Assembly (NCBI RefSeq): GCF_964204645.1
Contig: NC_134028.1
Location: 15,551,263 to 15,615,262 of the forward strand
From: Tubulanus polymorphus
Lineage: Eukaryota > Nemertea > Palaeonemertea > Tubulaniformes > Tubulanidae
DNA: 64,000 nucleotides
Reading direction: 5' to 3'
This document shows positions 12,640-24,119 of the stretch, piece by piece. The notes below the pieces were generated by a model. It had not been told where the DNA came from. It saw only the letters and a list, made by a program, of their open reading frames with translations, and did no database searches. Made by a program: the position numbers and the translations under genes. Positions within the stretch are counted from its first letter, which is position 1. Each line of letters begins with the position of its first letter.

Positions 12640-12994
12640 GGTCGAACAGCGTGTTAAGGTCGATTTGGAAATTTACTCGGTCTGGTATATGTTGGATTAC
12701 TGTGTATGTCATTTGTCAGGACATTAAACAGAAGACAACTTAGGATACTACCTTGCGTGACTCCACTAGTTTGACCGACTTATTCCAAGATGAGGCGTTC
12801 CGTTGATTTCGGCTACAAGTTTTCGTTCAGAGATAACTGCTGAGCCATTTGGGTGACCTATCATTGATACTGTTTCCTAATAGCCTGTTTAGTAATGGCT
12901 GATGTTGTGCCTTATCAAATGCTTCGTCGAAATCCACCGTTGAACAGGATTCTAAGACTGTGCAGAAAACACGTTATCGCTGCTTTGCAGCTAC
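12640..12994 (-). pseudogene. Truncated non-LTR reverse transcriptase, copy 3
   Basis: Same RT blocks as the other copies. On its right edge ('gctgctttgcagcta') the composite repeat ends and Polinton fragment A begins with no recognisable terminal repeat. Confidence 0.6.
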
Positions 12995-12995
12995 A

Positions 12996-13621
12996 TTTGA
13001 TAATTTATAACCCATATCTTTAACTACACTTGATAATACAATTTCATTAACAGGAGCAAATGTTATTTCGAATATAATAGCTTCTTGAATTGCATATTTA
13101 TATAAAGGCGCATTATTATTTATCAATTCAAAGTCTAATGGAATTTTATATTTCCTACCATAAATCTTTTTAATCAAATTATCTGCAGCGTTAGTTACTA
13201 TTGCGTCATTAGCTTCTGATCTTAATTAATTTTGATTTGAGGATTGAATTCCTTGGAATATCATATTATTTCTATTTTCTTTAGTCAACCATAAATCTTT
13301 ATAATGCGTGAATAAATAATAATCATCTAATGAAAAAACTTTTTCTGGTCGAATCTTTATAGTTAATTTCTTAATCAAATATCTTCCAACATTATCGACA
13401 GCATAATTATTATTATTACCAGTTACTTTTATATCAGCTGATAAATAAATACTTTTTGGGACATATAAAGTATTTTGTGTTAATCTAGGAATTCTAACAT
13501 ATAAAGTTTCATCAGGGTTAATATTAGAAGGATTATGAGTAATTATATGATGAGATCTTTCTGCTTTGATTGCATTAGATATTCTAGAATTCTTAGAAGG
13601 ATTTATATAACTCCAACTCAT
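12996..13621 (-). pseudogene. Polinton major capsid protein, N-terminal half (fragment A)
   Basis: The product would be the double jelly-roll major capsid (hexon-like) protein that builds the icosahedral shell of Polinton/adintovirus-type viruses. The start at 13621 has the element-wide context AAATAAATG. Recognisable blocks are 'ETLYVRIPRL' (residues ~39-48), 'VGRYLIKKLTIKI', and 'NNMIFQGIQSS' near residue 120, followed after the break by 'KIPLDFELINNN' and 'FEITFAPVNEIVL'. A single in-frame TAA at about 13225 interrupts it. The frame then stays open until it runs into the composite repeat at about 12996 after 'YKLSN', so the C-terminal half is absent. The overlapping part is close to the capsid gene at 52.4-53.2 kb. 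Family assignment is fairly firm; inactivity is certain. Confidence 0.8.
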
Positions 13622-13642
13622 TTATTTAAGAGAAAGAATTAA

Positions 13643-14285
13643 TTATCTATTTTTTATCATATTAACTAATCCAAAAATAATTGCACTTACAACTGTAATT
13701 AAAAATAAGATTATATGTTCAGCAGCAAAGTTAAGAATATTTCCAGCAGATTTTAATACAAAACCAACAATTGACGCTATAACACCGGGTAAAGCAGCAG
13801 CAGCAGATTTTTTAGATAGTTCCCATAAAAATTTTGCTAATTTTTTAAAACTTTCCTTAACTTTATCTTGTATAGAATTATTACTCGGTGGTTTATCCGG
13901 CGGTTTAGGACTTGGTTTAGATTTTAAAGCATTTGATATAGCTAAACCTATTGCTGTAAATACCATAGTTACAGCTGTTAGAATTGAAAGAATTGTTACA
14001 CCTTCAAACTTAAATAATAATTTCATTCTATCTTTTAATGATACTTTAGAATTTGGTTTTATTATTAATTCTTTGACAATAACTTTTAATCTATTGATAC
14101 AATAATCATATGATTTTAATAATAATTTCATTTTTTCTTTCTGAAATTCTATTTTATATTCTAAATCATCAATTTTTTTTTTAAATATGCATTTCTTTTT
14201 TTAAATTCAATTTCTTCAATAACTTTAAATTCTCGATCTAATTTTAATTGTTCTAATTCTTTTCTGGTGTCAAATAATTTTTTTC
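13643..14285 (-). pseudogene. Polinton membrane/coiled-coil protein (fragment A)
   Basis: The open part (162 codons from 14131) has two clear hydrophobic segments: residues ~48-68 ('TILSILTAVTMVFTAIGLAI') and a C-terminal stretch ~112-157 rich in alanine, glycine and isoleucine. Between them is a proline-rich linker ('KPSPKPPDKPPS'). Upstream to ~14285 a charged, helix-prone segment ('DTRKELEQLKLDREF') is joined through a frameshift in a poly-A run, so the original start is probably lost. It sits just upstream of the capsid gene on the same strand, as hydrophobic accessory proteins often do in Polintons. It is likely a virion membrane or minor structural component; that role is inferred. Confidence 0.55.
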
Positions 14286-15429
14286 GGAAGTAGAATTACG
14301 TCACGCTAAAATCCGGCATTCCACTAACTAAAATACGGTAACTTATGGATCGGGTTATTTGAGAATGTATTTATTTCATGAAATTTCGAACAAGATTGGG
14401 TCGATGAATAGTTTAACAATGAACCGCGTTGATTGATCGAGTTGAAAATAGCGGAAATTCCCTTAGCAACAGGAGCGAATTCATAATAACAAAACGCGGC
14501 CGCGGCCCGGTGCCACGCGGTTCGGCGCGCAGGTTAGAATCCCGGAGAATTACGCTCTCGCGCGCGCAGCTGTCATTCCCAGCCGCAGCACTGAAATACA
14601 CTTTTTTAATCAAAAGTAATGACCCTAAAAACTGCGGTGAGAGTCGCGTTAGAGTCGTAAAATTTCTCGGCCAGCGCGGCGGCGGGTCGGCACGGCATAG
14701 TCTCGCTCTCGAGCAGCAGCAACAACATCGCGGTCGGCAGAAACATTAGTCTCCGCCCCTTCTTCACTAAATAAGGAATTCGGAACCGCTGGCCACGTGC
14801 ACTGCTTATTTTGAACCGTATTCCCGGCGGATTTGAAAGAAATGTATATTTTTCGCAAGAGAAATCAATTTTTGTACTGACATTCGCATTTCCTGCTAAT
14901 TCGAGTTTTTTTCTAGCAGAAAATAATTTTCCGATTTGTGCGTTTCAACGCGTTAATTAACTACCAGGTCAAAATTCTTCAATATTGCAAAAACCCCTCT
15001 CAGTTTCCACCATAGAAATGTCATTGGGACATTATGGTTTCACAAAGAGTTTTAAACCATTAAAAAATGACACTTTATCTAAATCGAAAGAATAATCTTT
15101 TTAGCAGACAGTGGTACCGAGACCTAATTTATAAGAAGTTTTTTTCTCGCAAAAATTAAAATATTAAATTTCATTTGATCTTATAATATAAGATTAAAGA
15201 ATTATGAGGTTTGATTCATTTCTGAAATTTGGGCTTATAATATATCAAGCCCAAATTCCAGAAATGAATCAAAACTTACAGTTACAGAGTTACAGCTTCA
15301 TCTTCTTTCTTCCCACCCCTTAACTCGAGCATTAATTTTAAATTTACCAAGTTTTGACTATGAATTGATTTAATTTCTTCATTAATTCATTGCTTTGGGT
15401 TAAACTACAGTACAATTTCAATATGAAAT
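14286..15429. other. Unique non-coding segment, CpG-rich at 14480-14760
   Basis: No supported gene. 14480-14760 is GC- and CpG-rich ('cgcggccgcggcccgg', 'tctcgcgcgcgcagctg') inside otherwise AT-rich DNA and resembles a CpG island or the promoter edge of a host gene. Short frames on both strands overlap each other and look unconvincing. A 66-bp palindrome follows at 15209-15274. Confidence 0.5.
15209..15274. repeat. 66-bp near-perfect palindrome
   Basis: Arms 15209-15236 and 15246-15274 read 'gtttgattcatttctg.aatttgggctt' and its complement around the loop 'ataatatat'. It could extrude as a cruciform or be a relict MITE. Confidence 0.75.
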
Positions 15430-15790
15430 ATAGCTGCAAAGCAGCGATAACGGGTTTTCTGCACAGTCTTAGAATCCTGTTCAACGGTGGATTTCGACGA
15501 AGCATTTGATAAGGCACAACATTAGCCATTACTAAACAGGCTATTAGGAAACAGTATCAATGATAGGTCGCCTAAATGGCTCAGCAGTTATCTCTGAACG
15601 AAAACTTGTAGCTGAAATCAACGGAACGCCTCATCTTGGAATAAGTCGGTCAAACTAGTGGAGTCACGCAAGGTAGTATCCTAAGTCGTCTTCTGTTTAA
15701 TGTCCTGACAAATGGCATACACAGTAATCCAAAATATACCAGACCGAGTAAATTTCCAAATCGACCTTTACACGCTGTTCGACCAAAAAA
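15430..15790 (+). pseudogene. Truncated non-LTR reverse transcriptase, copy 4 (inverted)
   Basis: Plus-strand copy with 'TVDFDEAFDKAQH', 'LLNRLLGNSINDRSPKWL' and 'SGVTQGSIL' in different frames. It ends before the catalytic aspartates at the gttcgaac repeat, as in the other four copies. Confidence 0.65.
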
Positions 15791-16768
15791 CTTAATGTTC
15801 CAACAAGAAAATCTTGTTCGAATGAAAATAATTCTGTTTGATCGAACAATACGCTTTTTGCTTGAACCAAAAATTTTCTTCATTCTGAAAAAAATTTGTT
15901 CGAATAAAAAGCTATGTTATTGTTGAAATGATGAAAAAAAAATTGGTTGAGCGCAAAACAATTTTTTTCGAACGAATGTTTGAATGAAAACAATTCTGTT
16001 CGATTGAACGAAATACTTTCGGTTCGGAGAAAAACTTTTTTCAATATACTTGTTAGAACGAAAAACTTAATGTTCTGACAAGAAAATTCTGTTCAAATTA
16101 AAACGATTCTGTTCAATTGAATGATTGTTCGAACGAAAAACCTTTCGTTTGGACAAAAAAAAGTTTGTTCAACTTTGTTCTAACGATTTTTTCAAATTGG
16201 TTCAATTGTATAGAATATTATTGGTTCGAACGAAATAAAGTTTGTTCCGACGAAAGAATTTTCAAGCGGAAGGTCTTTTGAACGAAAAAAAAAAGATATT
16301 TCTGGTGCTCCGCAGTAACTCAAAGCCAGACGTAGGTTGTTCTTGTGACACGATGCGATCCTCGCGTTGCATCGCAAGTTTCGATGCAAGTCGCTTGCAA
16401 TACGATTGAGTGCGACTAGTTTCTGCCAGTCGCAAGAGCGCGTCGGTTGGTTGTGACAGTCGTGTCGCGTCGCAGAAAGTAGAACACGTACGACTCCATG
16501 TGACTGGCGTTGCTGAAAGATGAGGACGCCAGTGATATGACGACTGAGTTTCAAGTCGTCAAAACGTCACGATATGTCGACATATTCATGTCGAATTGAT
16601 GCGATATATCGACATAAATATGACGACTTGTCGAGTTGGAACGCAACAACTCGAGGCCCTTTATCGCTTCCGTAGATCTTTCATTAAGTAGGATCACTTG
16701 AATGATCGCTTTAATATCACTTTTAAAAAAAAGAATCTGCCAAAATGACTTTAATATTCGACACTATA
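15791..16768 (-). repeat. Inverted composite repeat (gttcgaac block, GTCGCA block, foldback arm)
   Basis: Mirror image of 3060-4040 in the same order. The 120-aa minus-strand frame at 16192-16554 is made only of this repeat. Confidence 0.75.
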
Positions 16769-17188
16769 TCTACGGAAGCGATAAGGGGCCTCGAGATGAC
16801 GCGTTCCAACTCGACAAGTTGCCATATTATTGTCGACATACCGTGATATATCGCGTCAAGTCGACATGAATATGTCGATATATCGTGACGTTTTGACGAC
16901 ATATTTCGTTTTCACGACCACTTTCCTCGCGACAAGTCGACATATTCATGACGACTTGAAACTCAGTCGTCATATTACTGGCGTCCTCATCTTACATTTA
17001 GACATGTCTTCAAATGACGGCTAGTCCCGTGGAAAATGAGCAAATAAGCGAAATTTGTCGTGAAAACGTCACGATATGTAGACATATTCATGTGGACTTG
17101 ACACGATATATCGCGATATATCGACATAAATATGGCGACTTGTCGAGTTTGAACGCGACAACTCGAGGCCCTTTATCGCTTCCGTACT
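16769..17188. mobile_element. Foldback/MITE-like element, copy 2
   Basis: Same terminal inverted arms as copy 1, beginning 'tacggaagcgataaggggcc' and ending 'ggccctttatcgcttccgta'. Confidence 0.7.
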
Positions 17189-17274
17189 ATATCAGATTAA
17201 TCGACTTCAAAATAGGCGAAAGCATAAGTCTTTATTACATTATTAATTGGCCTAATTATTCAAAAGCTAATAAT

Positions 17275-17541
17275 GTGGGCGACAAAACCAAAAAAATTAA
17301 TTGTTGCAGGCGATAAAACCAAAATAATCAATTGTCGCTGGCGATAAAACAAAAATATTGAATTGTCGCGGGCGACAAAACCAAAAAAATGAATTGTGGC
17401 GGGCGATAAAACCAAAAGAATGAATTGTCTCGGGCGACAAAACCAAAATAATGAATTATTGCGGGCGATAAAACCAAAATATTGAATTGTCGCGGGCGAC
17501 AAAACCAAAAAAATTGTCGCGGGCGACAAAAACAAAATATA
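17275..17541 (-). repeat. 31-bp minisatellite, array 5 (inverted)
   Basis: About eight units in reverse orientation relative to arrays 1-4, forming part of the inverted duplication of the 0.8-4.4 kb region. Confidence 0.9.
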
Positions 17542-18500
17542 CAAGAGCCCCAAGGGGCACAATGGCCAGCCTGTCAGATTTGCTTTTTATAAATGATGTA
17601 ATCTGTTGGTTATATTTATCAATATACACTCCCTGCTCAATATCATTTACATAGTAAAATCGTGTGTTAACACAGACAGCAGGAACGAATGTAATATAGA
17701 AATACGAAGTTATTGTATTGTTCAACGCCCCCTGGTGGCCATATACAAAAACCAATGAGCTTGAAACTCACCAAGATCATAGACCATGTCATGAGCTACA
17801 ACTTTCCAATTGATTGTGGTAGCAAAATATGCATAGGTACGAATGTAATATAGAAATACTAAGTTATTGTATCGTTCAACGCCCCCTGGTGGCCATAAAC
17901 AAAAACCAATGAGCTTGAAACTCACCTCGATCATAGAACGTCAAGCTACAACTTTCCAATTGATTATAGTAGCAAAATATGCTTAAGTATCAATTATGAT
18001 GTGGAAAAACTTTTTTCCACCTACGAATGAGTACTGATGACTCCAAGATGGCCGCCAAGTGCGTCGTAATTGCCTGGTCAAAATACCCTCTCGGATATAA
18101 AAGATCCCTTTCCAAAGAATACCCATTACAAATTGCAATGAAACATGGCACACCATTAGAAAGCTACAGTACTCAGAATTCAGGCCAAAATTGACATTTT
18201 TGGGAACAAAAAAGGTCACAGTACAGCCATCTTGAGTCCGATCGACCCAATTTTTCTCATGCCGATGGACCCACGGGGGAAACAAATATATACGAATTAT
18301 CAAGGTTATTGATAAAAGTGTCTTCAAAATTTCCCTCGAAAACTTCAAAAATGTGTAAAAAGTGCTGATTTTGGCGAACAACAATGGCTGCCAGTCGGCC
18401 ATCTTGAATCTGACAGGGCCAGTTTTTGGCCTGAAGATGTGTCTAGGGTAGATACACGTATAAACCAAATATCAAGACATTACCTTGAAGCCTCTTCAAA
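17542..18500 (-). repeat. Inverted 154-bp units and repeat F
   Basis: It starts with 'agagccccaaggggcacaatg' (also at 43229 and 58850). The 154-bp units at 17720-17990 carry two perfect 16-base CTCF-like cores (17726-17741 and 17880-17895), and inverted repeat F follows. The 161-aa frame at 17983-18468 is repeat F and not a gene. Confidence 0.8.
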
Positions 18501-18599
18501 ACTTTGGAACTCTCACGAACTATCTAGATGGTTATCTCCCGACCTCAATAGCTTCAAGACCCATCTCAAAACAACTTTGTTCCATGCAGCATACCATTA

Positions 18600-19926
18600 A
18601 CTCTCGGAAAGCGAATTGTATTTAACATTTTTTGGCAGAATAAAATTTGATTGAATTTGCAATATGGGCACATGGCTAATTAGCATATCAAGGTCATACA
18701 CCCGATTTGGTAAAACCATTTTTTTCGCGAACCTTGCGCAATTGTCAAGGATGAATTTTCTGTAGAGCAAATAAAAATTCCTCCCAAACACCAAATCAAC
18801 TAAAGATTTCATAGAAATCGATCTTGAAATACAATTTTAAATCTTAAAATAAAACCCGGAAGTAAAACAGTAGACGATACCGCGGGTTCACGTGAACACC
18901 TGATTTCTGTAAACGAAATGTTGGTTGTGACAAAATTGTTCAGACGGTTTTAGGTGGTAATAAGTACGGAAACGTAACGACCATGGTCGACTTATTCGAT
19001 GAAATCAGGCCTATGTGATATCCAAATTTTGACTTTTTTATTCTCCAGACCTCCCTGATATAGAAATAAAAAATTTTGGTGGTACGAAAGTGCAATCACA
19101 GCGCCGACGGGGACAGAGCCGTGTCAGAGATCGGCGGAATGAAAATTGAGGTGGACGAACACGAAGAAGTAGGCTATTGCGCTACTTGAATCACGAAAAC
19201 TCCTGGCGCGGCCCCGACGCTTTTCGTGGATTAAGTAATACAAATATCATGCAATGGGTTTTCACAATCTACCGCTGGTATTTACCGGATTTCAATATCA
19301 CTCCAAAATTCAAAGAAACCTCGAAATATCGAACCGGAACACTTCCGGTAGATATCCGCGGCTGCCCAACCGGGAAACTTATTTGTTTCAATAGATATTG
19401 ATAGGATCCATCATCTTCACGCGTCAAGGGATTCGAACCCACTAAGCTAAAGCCATGCCAGAATCGGGTCGGGCCAATCACAGCGCTTGTAACAAACCAC
19501 ATTAGGCTTCTGTGGAATTTCCCAGTAAACGGGCCAATCAGCGAACACGTAGCGAACGCGGAAGTATTGTCGCGTGTTGATACATGACGTCATGCGCAAA
19601 AGCGCCAGTAATGAAATCGCGATAATTCACGTGAACAGCTGCTGATATTTTCAGATAAACCAATCACAGGGAGGACACAACTTCCTGATTGGCTGATAAA
19701 AATTGAAATTTTCCCGATTTAACTTTCGTGAAAAATGCAGAAAACATTTTTATGAGACCCTATTTCAAAATTCTGCTCGCTACGATTCCGAGAATGGATT
19801 ACGCTTGAATACGTGATTTGTTCGAATATGCCCTCACTTGACAAGCAAAAGAGCCTTTTGTGTGGAAACCATGTCATTTAAATTCGCTCCATTTGTATAG
19901 TAATAGGCTCAGCCTACGGCTGGCCT
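18600..19926. repeat. Dispersed repeat G, copy 1, with an internal extra segment
   Basis: 18640-18905 matches 59940-60180 and 19640-19920 matches 60190-60470. Both copies end 'taataggctcagcct..ggctggcct'. About 730 bp (18906-19640) is present only here and carries a tRNA B-box-like 'gggttcgaatccc' on the minus strand near 19430. The 74-aa frame at 19177-19401 resembles nothing I know. Confidence 0.6.
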
Positions 19927-21362
19927 AAAAACCAAAATAATGAATTGTCGCGGGCGACAAAACCAAAATAATGAATTGTCGCGGGCGATAAAACCAAAAT
20001 AATAAATTGTCGCAGGCGATAAAACCAAAAAAATGAATTGTCGCGGGTGATAAAACCAAAATCATGAATTGTCGCGGGCGACAAAACCAAAATATTCAAT
20101 TGTCGCGGGCGACAAAACCAAACTAATGAATTGTCGCGGGCGATAAAACCAAAATAATGAATTGTCGCAGGCGATAAAACCAAAATATTGAAGTGTCGCA
20201 GGCGATAAAACCGCGACAAAAAGAAAAAAAAATTGTCGCGGGCGATGAAACCAAAATAATGAATTGTCGCAGGCGATAAAACCAAAATATTGAAGTGTCG
20301 CAGGCGATAAAACCGCGACAAAAAGAAAAAAAAATTGTCGCGGGCGATGAAACCAAAATAATGAATTGTCGCAGGCGATAAAACCAAAATATTGAATATT
20401 CGTGGGCGACAAATCCAAAAAATAAATTGTCGCGGGCGATAAAACCAAAATAATGAATTGTCGCGGGCGACAAAACCAAAATATTCAATTGTCGCGGGCG
20501 ACAAAACCAAACTAATGAATTGTCGCGGGCGATAAAACCAAAATAATAAATTGTCGCAGGCGATAAAACCAAAATCATGAATTGTCGCGGGCGACAAAAC
20601 CAAAATATTCAATTGTCGCGGGCGACAAAACCAAACTAATGAATTGTCGCGGGCGATAAAACCAAAATAATGAATTGTCGCAGGCGATAAAACCAAAATA
20701 TTGAAGTGTCGCAGGCGATAAAACCGCGACAAAAAGAAAAAAAAATTGTCGTGGGCGATAAAACCAAAATAATGAATTGTCGCAGGCGATAAAACCAAAA
20801 TATTAAATTGTCGTGGCCGACAAATCCAAAAAATGAATTGTCGCGGGCGATAAAACCAAAATAATAAATTGTCGCGGGCGATAAAACCAAAATAATGAAT
20901 TGTCGCGGGCGATAAAACCAAAATATTGAATTGTCGTGGGCGATAAAACCAAATTATTGAATTGTCGTGGGCGACAAAACCAAAATATTGTTTTGTCGCG
21001 GGTGACAAAACCAAATTAATGAATTGTCGCGGGTGACAAAACCAAATTAATGAATTGTCGCGGGCGATAAAACCAAATTAATGATTTGTCGCGGGCAATA
21101 AAACCAAAATAATGAATTGGTGCGGGCGACAAAACCAAAATATTGAATTGTCGCGGGCGACAAATCCAAAAAATGAATCGTCGCGGCAGAAAAACCAAAA
21201 TCTTGAATTGTCGCGGGCGACAAAACCAAACTAATGAATTGTTGCGGGCGATAAAACCAAAATAATGAATTGTCGCCGGCGATAAAACCAAAATAAGGAA
21301 TTGTCGCCGGCGATAAAACCAAAATAAGGAATTGTCGCCGGCGACAAAACCAAAATTATTGT
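19927..21362 (-). repeat. 31-bp minisatellite, array 6 (inverted)
   Basis: About 46 units, reverse orientation. A sub-block with 'gcgacaaaaagaaaaaaaaa' repeats three times. Its outer flank (21363-21440) is the inverted counterpart of the sequence before array 3. The 366-aa minus-strand frame is a repeat artefact. Confidence 0.95.
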
Positions 21363-22289
21363 TTTGTCGCGTTATTTTAGTTTCGTCGTTTTGTCATTAT
21401 GTCGCCCTCATTTGCATATACTTGTTTTTCTTACGCATGGCCCTTATCAGCCACCACACTAAAGCCTTAAGGTCGCGTAAATTTCGATAAACACTTCAAG
21501 CGACACAGCGAACGATCTCCTTTCCCCCACAGCGAACGCTTAACCTAGTAGAGGCTACTAGCCTATGTAGGCCTTTGTATATGCGTAGGCCTAACATCCG
21601 GACAGATTGGTCGTAGGCCTATTGAATTTAACAACCCACCTAAATATGGTAAATTTTGTTTTGAAGTTCAATCCAATAAGTCCGTTAATAAACGCAACAA
21701 TTGTACTGTGTTTGTTTGAGTCAGTAAAGCTCAGTACCGGTAGGCCTAAAGCATATTGCTTTAAGTTACTGCGGAGCACCAGAAATATCTTTTTTTTTCG
21801 TTCAAAAGACCTTTCGCTTGAAAATTCTTTCGTCGGAACAAAATTTATTTCGTTCGAACCAATAATATTCTATACGATTGAACCAATTTGAAAAAATCGT
21901 TAGAACAAAGTACAATTTTTTTTTGTCCAAACGAAAGGTTTTCCGTTCGAACAATCGTTCAATTGAACAAAATCGTTTTAATTTGAACAGAATTTTCCTG
22001 TCAGAACATTAAGTTTTTCGTTCGAACAAGTATATTGTAAAAAGTTTTTTCTCCGAACCGAAAGTATTAAGTATTTCGTTCAATCGAACAGAATTGTTTT
22101 CATTCAAACATTGGTTCGAAAAAATTGTTTTCGCTCAACCAAATTTTTTTGCCGCGACTAAAAATTTTTCATTTCAACAATAACATAGCTTTTTATTCGA
22201 ACACATTTTTTGTCAGGATGAAGAAAATTTTTGGTTCAAGCAAAAAGCTTATTGTTCGATCAAAGATTTTCTTGTTGGAACATTAAGTT
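21363..22289. repeat. Composite-repeat mosaic (block E edge, taggcctac segment, gttcgaac block)
   Basis: 21363-21560 mirrors 5290-5447, 21560-21760 mirrors 11070-11230, and 21770-22290 matches 3541-4040. No gene is seen. Confidence 0.65.
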
Positions 22290-22650
22290 TTTAAGTCGAA
22301 CAGCGTGTTAAGGTCGATTTGGAAATTTACTCGGTCTGGTATATGTTGGATTACTGTGTATGTCATTTGTCAGGACATTAAACAGAAGACAACTTAGGAT
22401 ACTACCTTGCGTGACTCCACTAGTTTGACCGACTTATTCCAAGATGAGGCGTTCCGTTGATTTCGGCTACAAGTTTTCGTTCAGAGATAACTGCTGAGCC
22501 ATTTGGGCGACCTATCATTGATACTGTTTCCTAATAGCCTGTTTAGTAATGGCTGATGTTGTGCCTTATCAAATGCTTTGTCGAAATCCTCCGTTGAACA
22601 GGATTCTAAGACTGTGCAGAAAACCCGTTATCGCTGCTTTGCAGCTATAT
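22290..22650 (-). pseudogene. Truncated non-LTR reverse transcriptase, copy 5
   Basis: Same blocks, frameshift and truncation point as the other four copies. Confidence 0.65.
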
Positions 22651-23850
22651 TTATTATTATTATTTTCTTCAACACTATTTTTACCAAAAGAACATAGCCT
22701 TTGTTACCTTACCGCTGTTTCATATACAATCCATATAATATCGTTCAGCTCACTGAGATCTACAAATAGCCCGCGTGTTTTTTCACGAATCATCGTTACA
22801 AAAGCGCTGTCATATCGTAAACAGCGAAAATTTAGCCCCATTCAATGGGGCGACATGTTTTTCGAGTCGTCATCCCGAAATCAACCCGCAGGCCGACTGT
22901 CACTTCGATTATCAATTCAAGTATAAATGAACTAATTTATTGCCGCAGACTTCAAATTCAGTCGGGGTCTTCAAACAGTGTATATTTTCATATACTTGTA
23001 TTTAGTAAATTCCTTGTGCATTTGACAATGATCGGTATGTACTGTAGGAAATATAGAGTATTGATGGTATTGATATAGAGGTTGAAGCCCGCGGCCGAAT
23101 AAGGTAATATATTCTCTTATTTTGATACCTCGTCGACATAACAGCTTTTCTCCGCTATATCTCTTCGGCGTATTTACTTTAGGCCTACGACTCCCCGGTA
23201 CACTTATGATTTATCTTAGTAAATACACTTTAATATTTAATAAAGAAAAATAGGTATTGCTAAACTAACTGCCTGAAGCCCGCGGCCAAATCACTGGTAG
23301 TAATAAATTAATTTGTACTCGATTTGATTCTCATGATGAGGAGAAACTCGCAGCTGATCCCAGGAACGACGATGTTGTGACACACATCGATTTGTCGATG
23401 TTTACAGCTCGACAGTGCTTTTAAAATCTAAAGTAGTAAATTTCCTGTGGATCGGTAATATGATTTGATGAGGAAATTGGGCTATTGTTAAAATTAGTTT
23501 TTAAAAACCGCGACAGAATGTGCAATCTTTGGGTAATAAATTTGTTAATTTATGCTTGAATTGATAATCGACGTGACAAGAAACATGGGGTAGATTTCGG
23601 AAAGACGACTTAGAAAAACATGTCGGCTCTTTGAATGGGACTCAATTTTCAATGTTCACGGCCCGACAGTGCTTTTGTAACGTTGATTCTTCAAAATTCG
23701 CACGGAGCATTTGTAGATTGAAATGAGCTGAATGATATCAGACGGATTGTATCGGCAACAGCGGTAATGTAAAAAAGCCTATGTACTTTTGACAAAAAAA
23801 GTGTGGAAAAAAATAATAATAATAATAATAAGAAACACGCGAATCTCAAT
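22651..23850. repeat. Block E in direct and inverted copies
   Basis: 22651-22970 is a direct, diverged copy of 4400-4700. 22980-23800 is the inverted copy of 4400-5240, so the two face each other. No gene is seen. Confidence 0.65.
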
Positions 23851-23931
23851 AGGGTTTTCTGTGATGTAACAGAAAACCCTAATAATCACGCGGATATCAA
23901 TAGGGTTTTCTGTGAAATAACAGAACACCCT
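23851..23931. repeat. Two tandem hairpins 'agggttttctgt'
   Basis: A perfect 12-bp stem AGGGTTTTCTGT/ACAGAAAACCCT with a 6-base loop (23851-23880) is repeated in slightly decayed form at 23902-23931, with a period of about 51 bp. It lies just outside fragment B. Confidence 0.75.
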
Positions 23932-24119
23932 AAATATTGGAGTTGATTCTCTTTCCAGTTTCATTAACAACATTTAAGTGTGTTCCTTGTCACTGACAAT
24001 ATTTTGAGTGTTTTCGACTTCGTTACCCCGTACTTGAGGTTGTTTTCCCCAATCGCTTCAATGATTTCTTACTATGAAAAATTGAATCAAGCTGTGACGA
24101 GGCGTCCGTCACTTAGATT

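Noticed and set aside
17983-18468. 161-aa minus-strand ORF
   Set aside because: It lies entirely in dispersed repeat F; a similar but shorter frame appears in the copy at 62363-62551, as expected for a repeat.
19425-19445. tRNA-like B box 'gggttcgaatccc' on the minus strand
   Set aside because: No acceptor or anticodon stem could be folded around it; at most a SINE trace.
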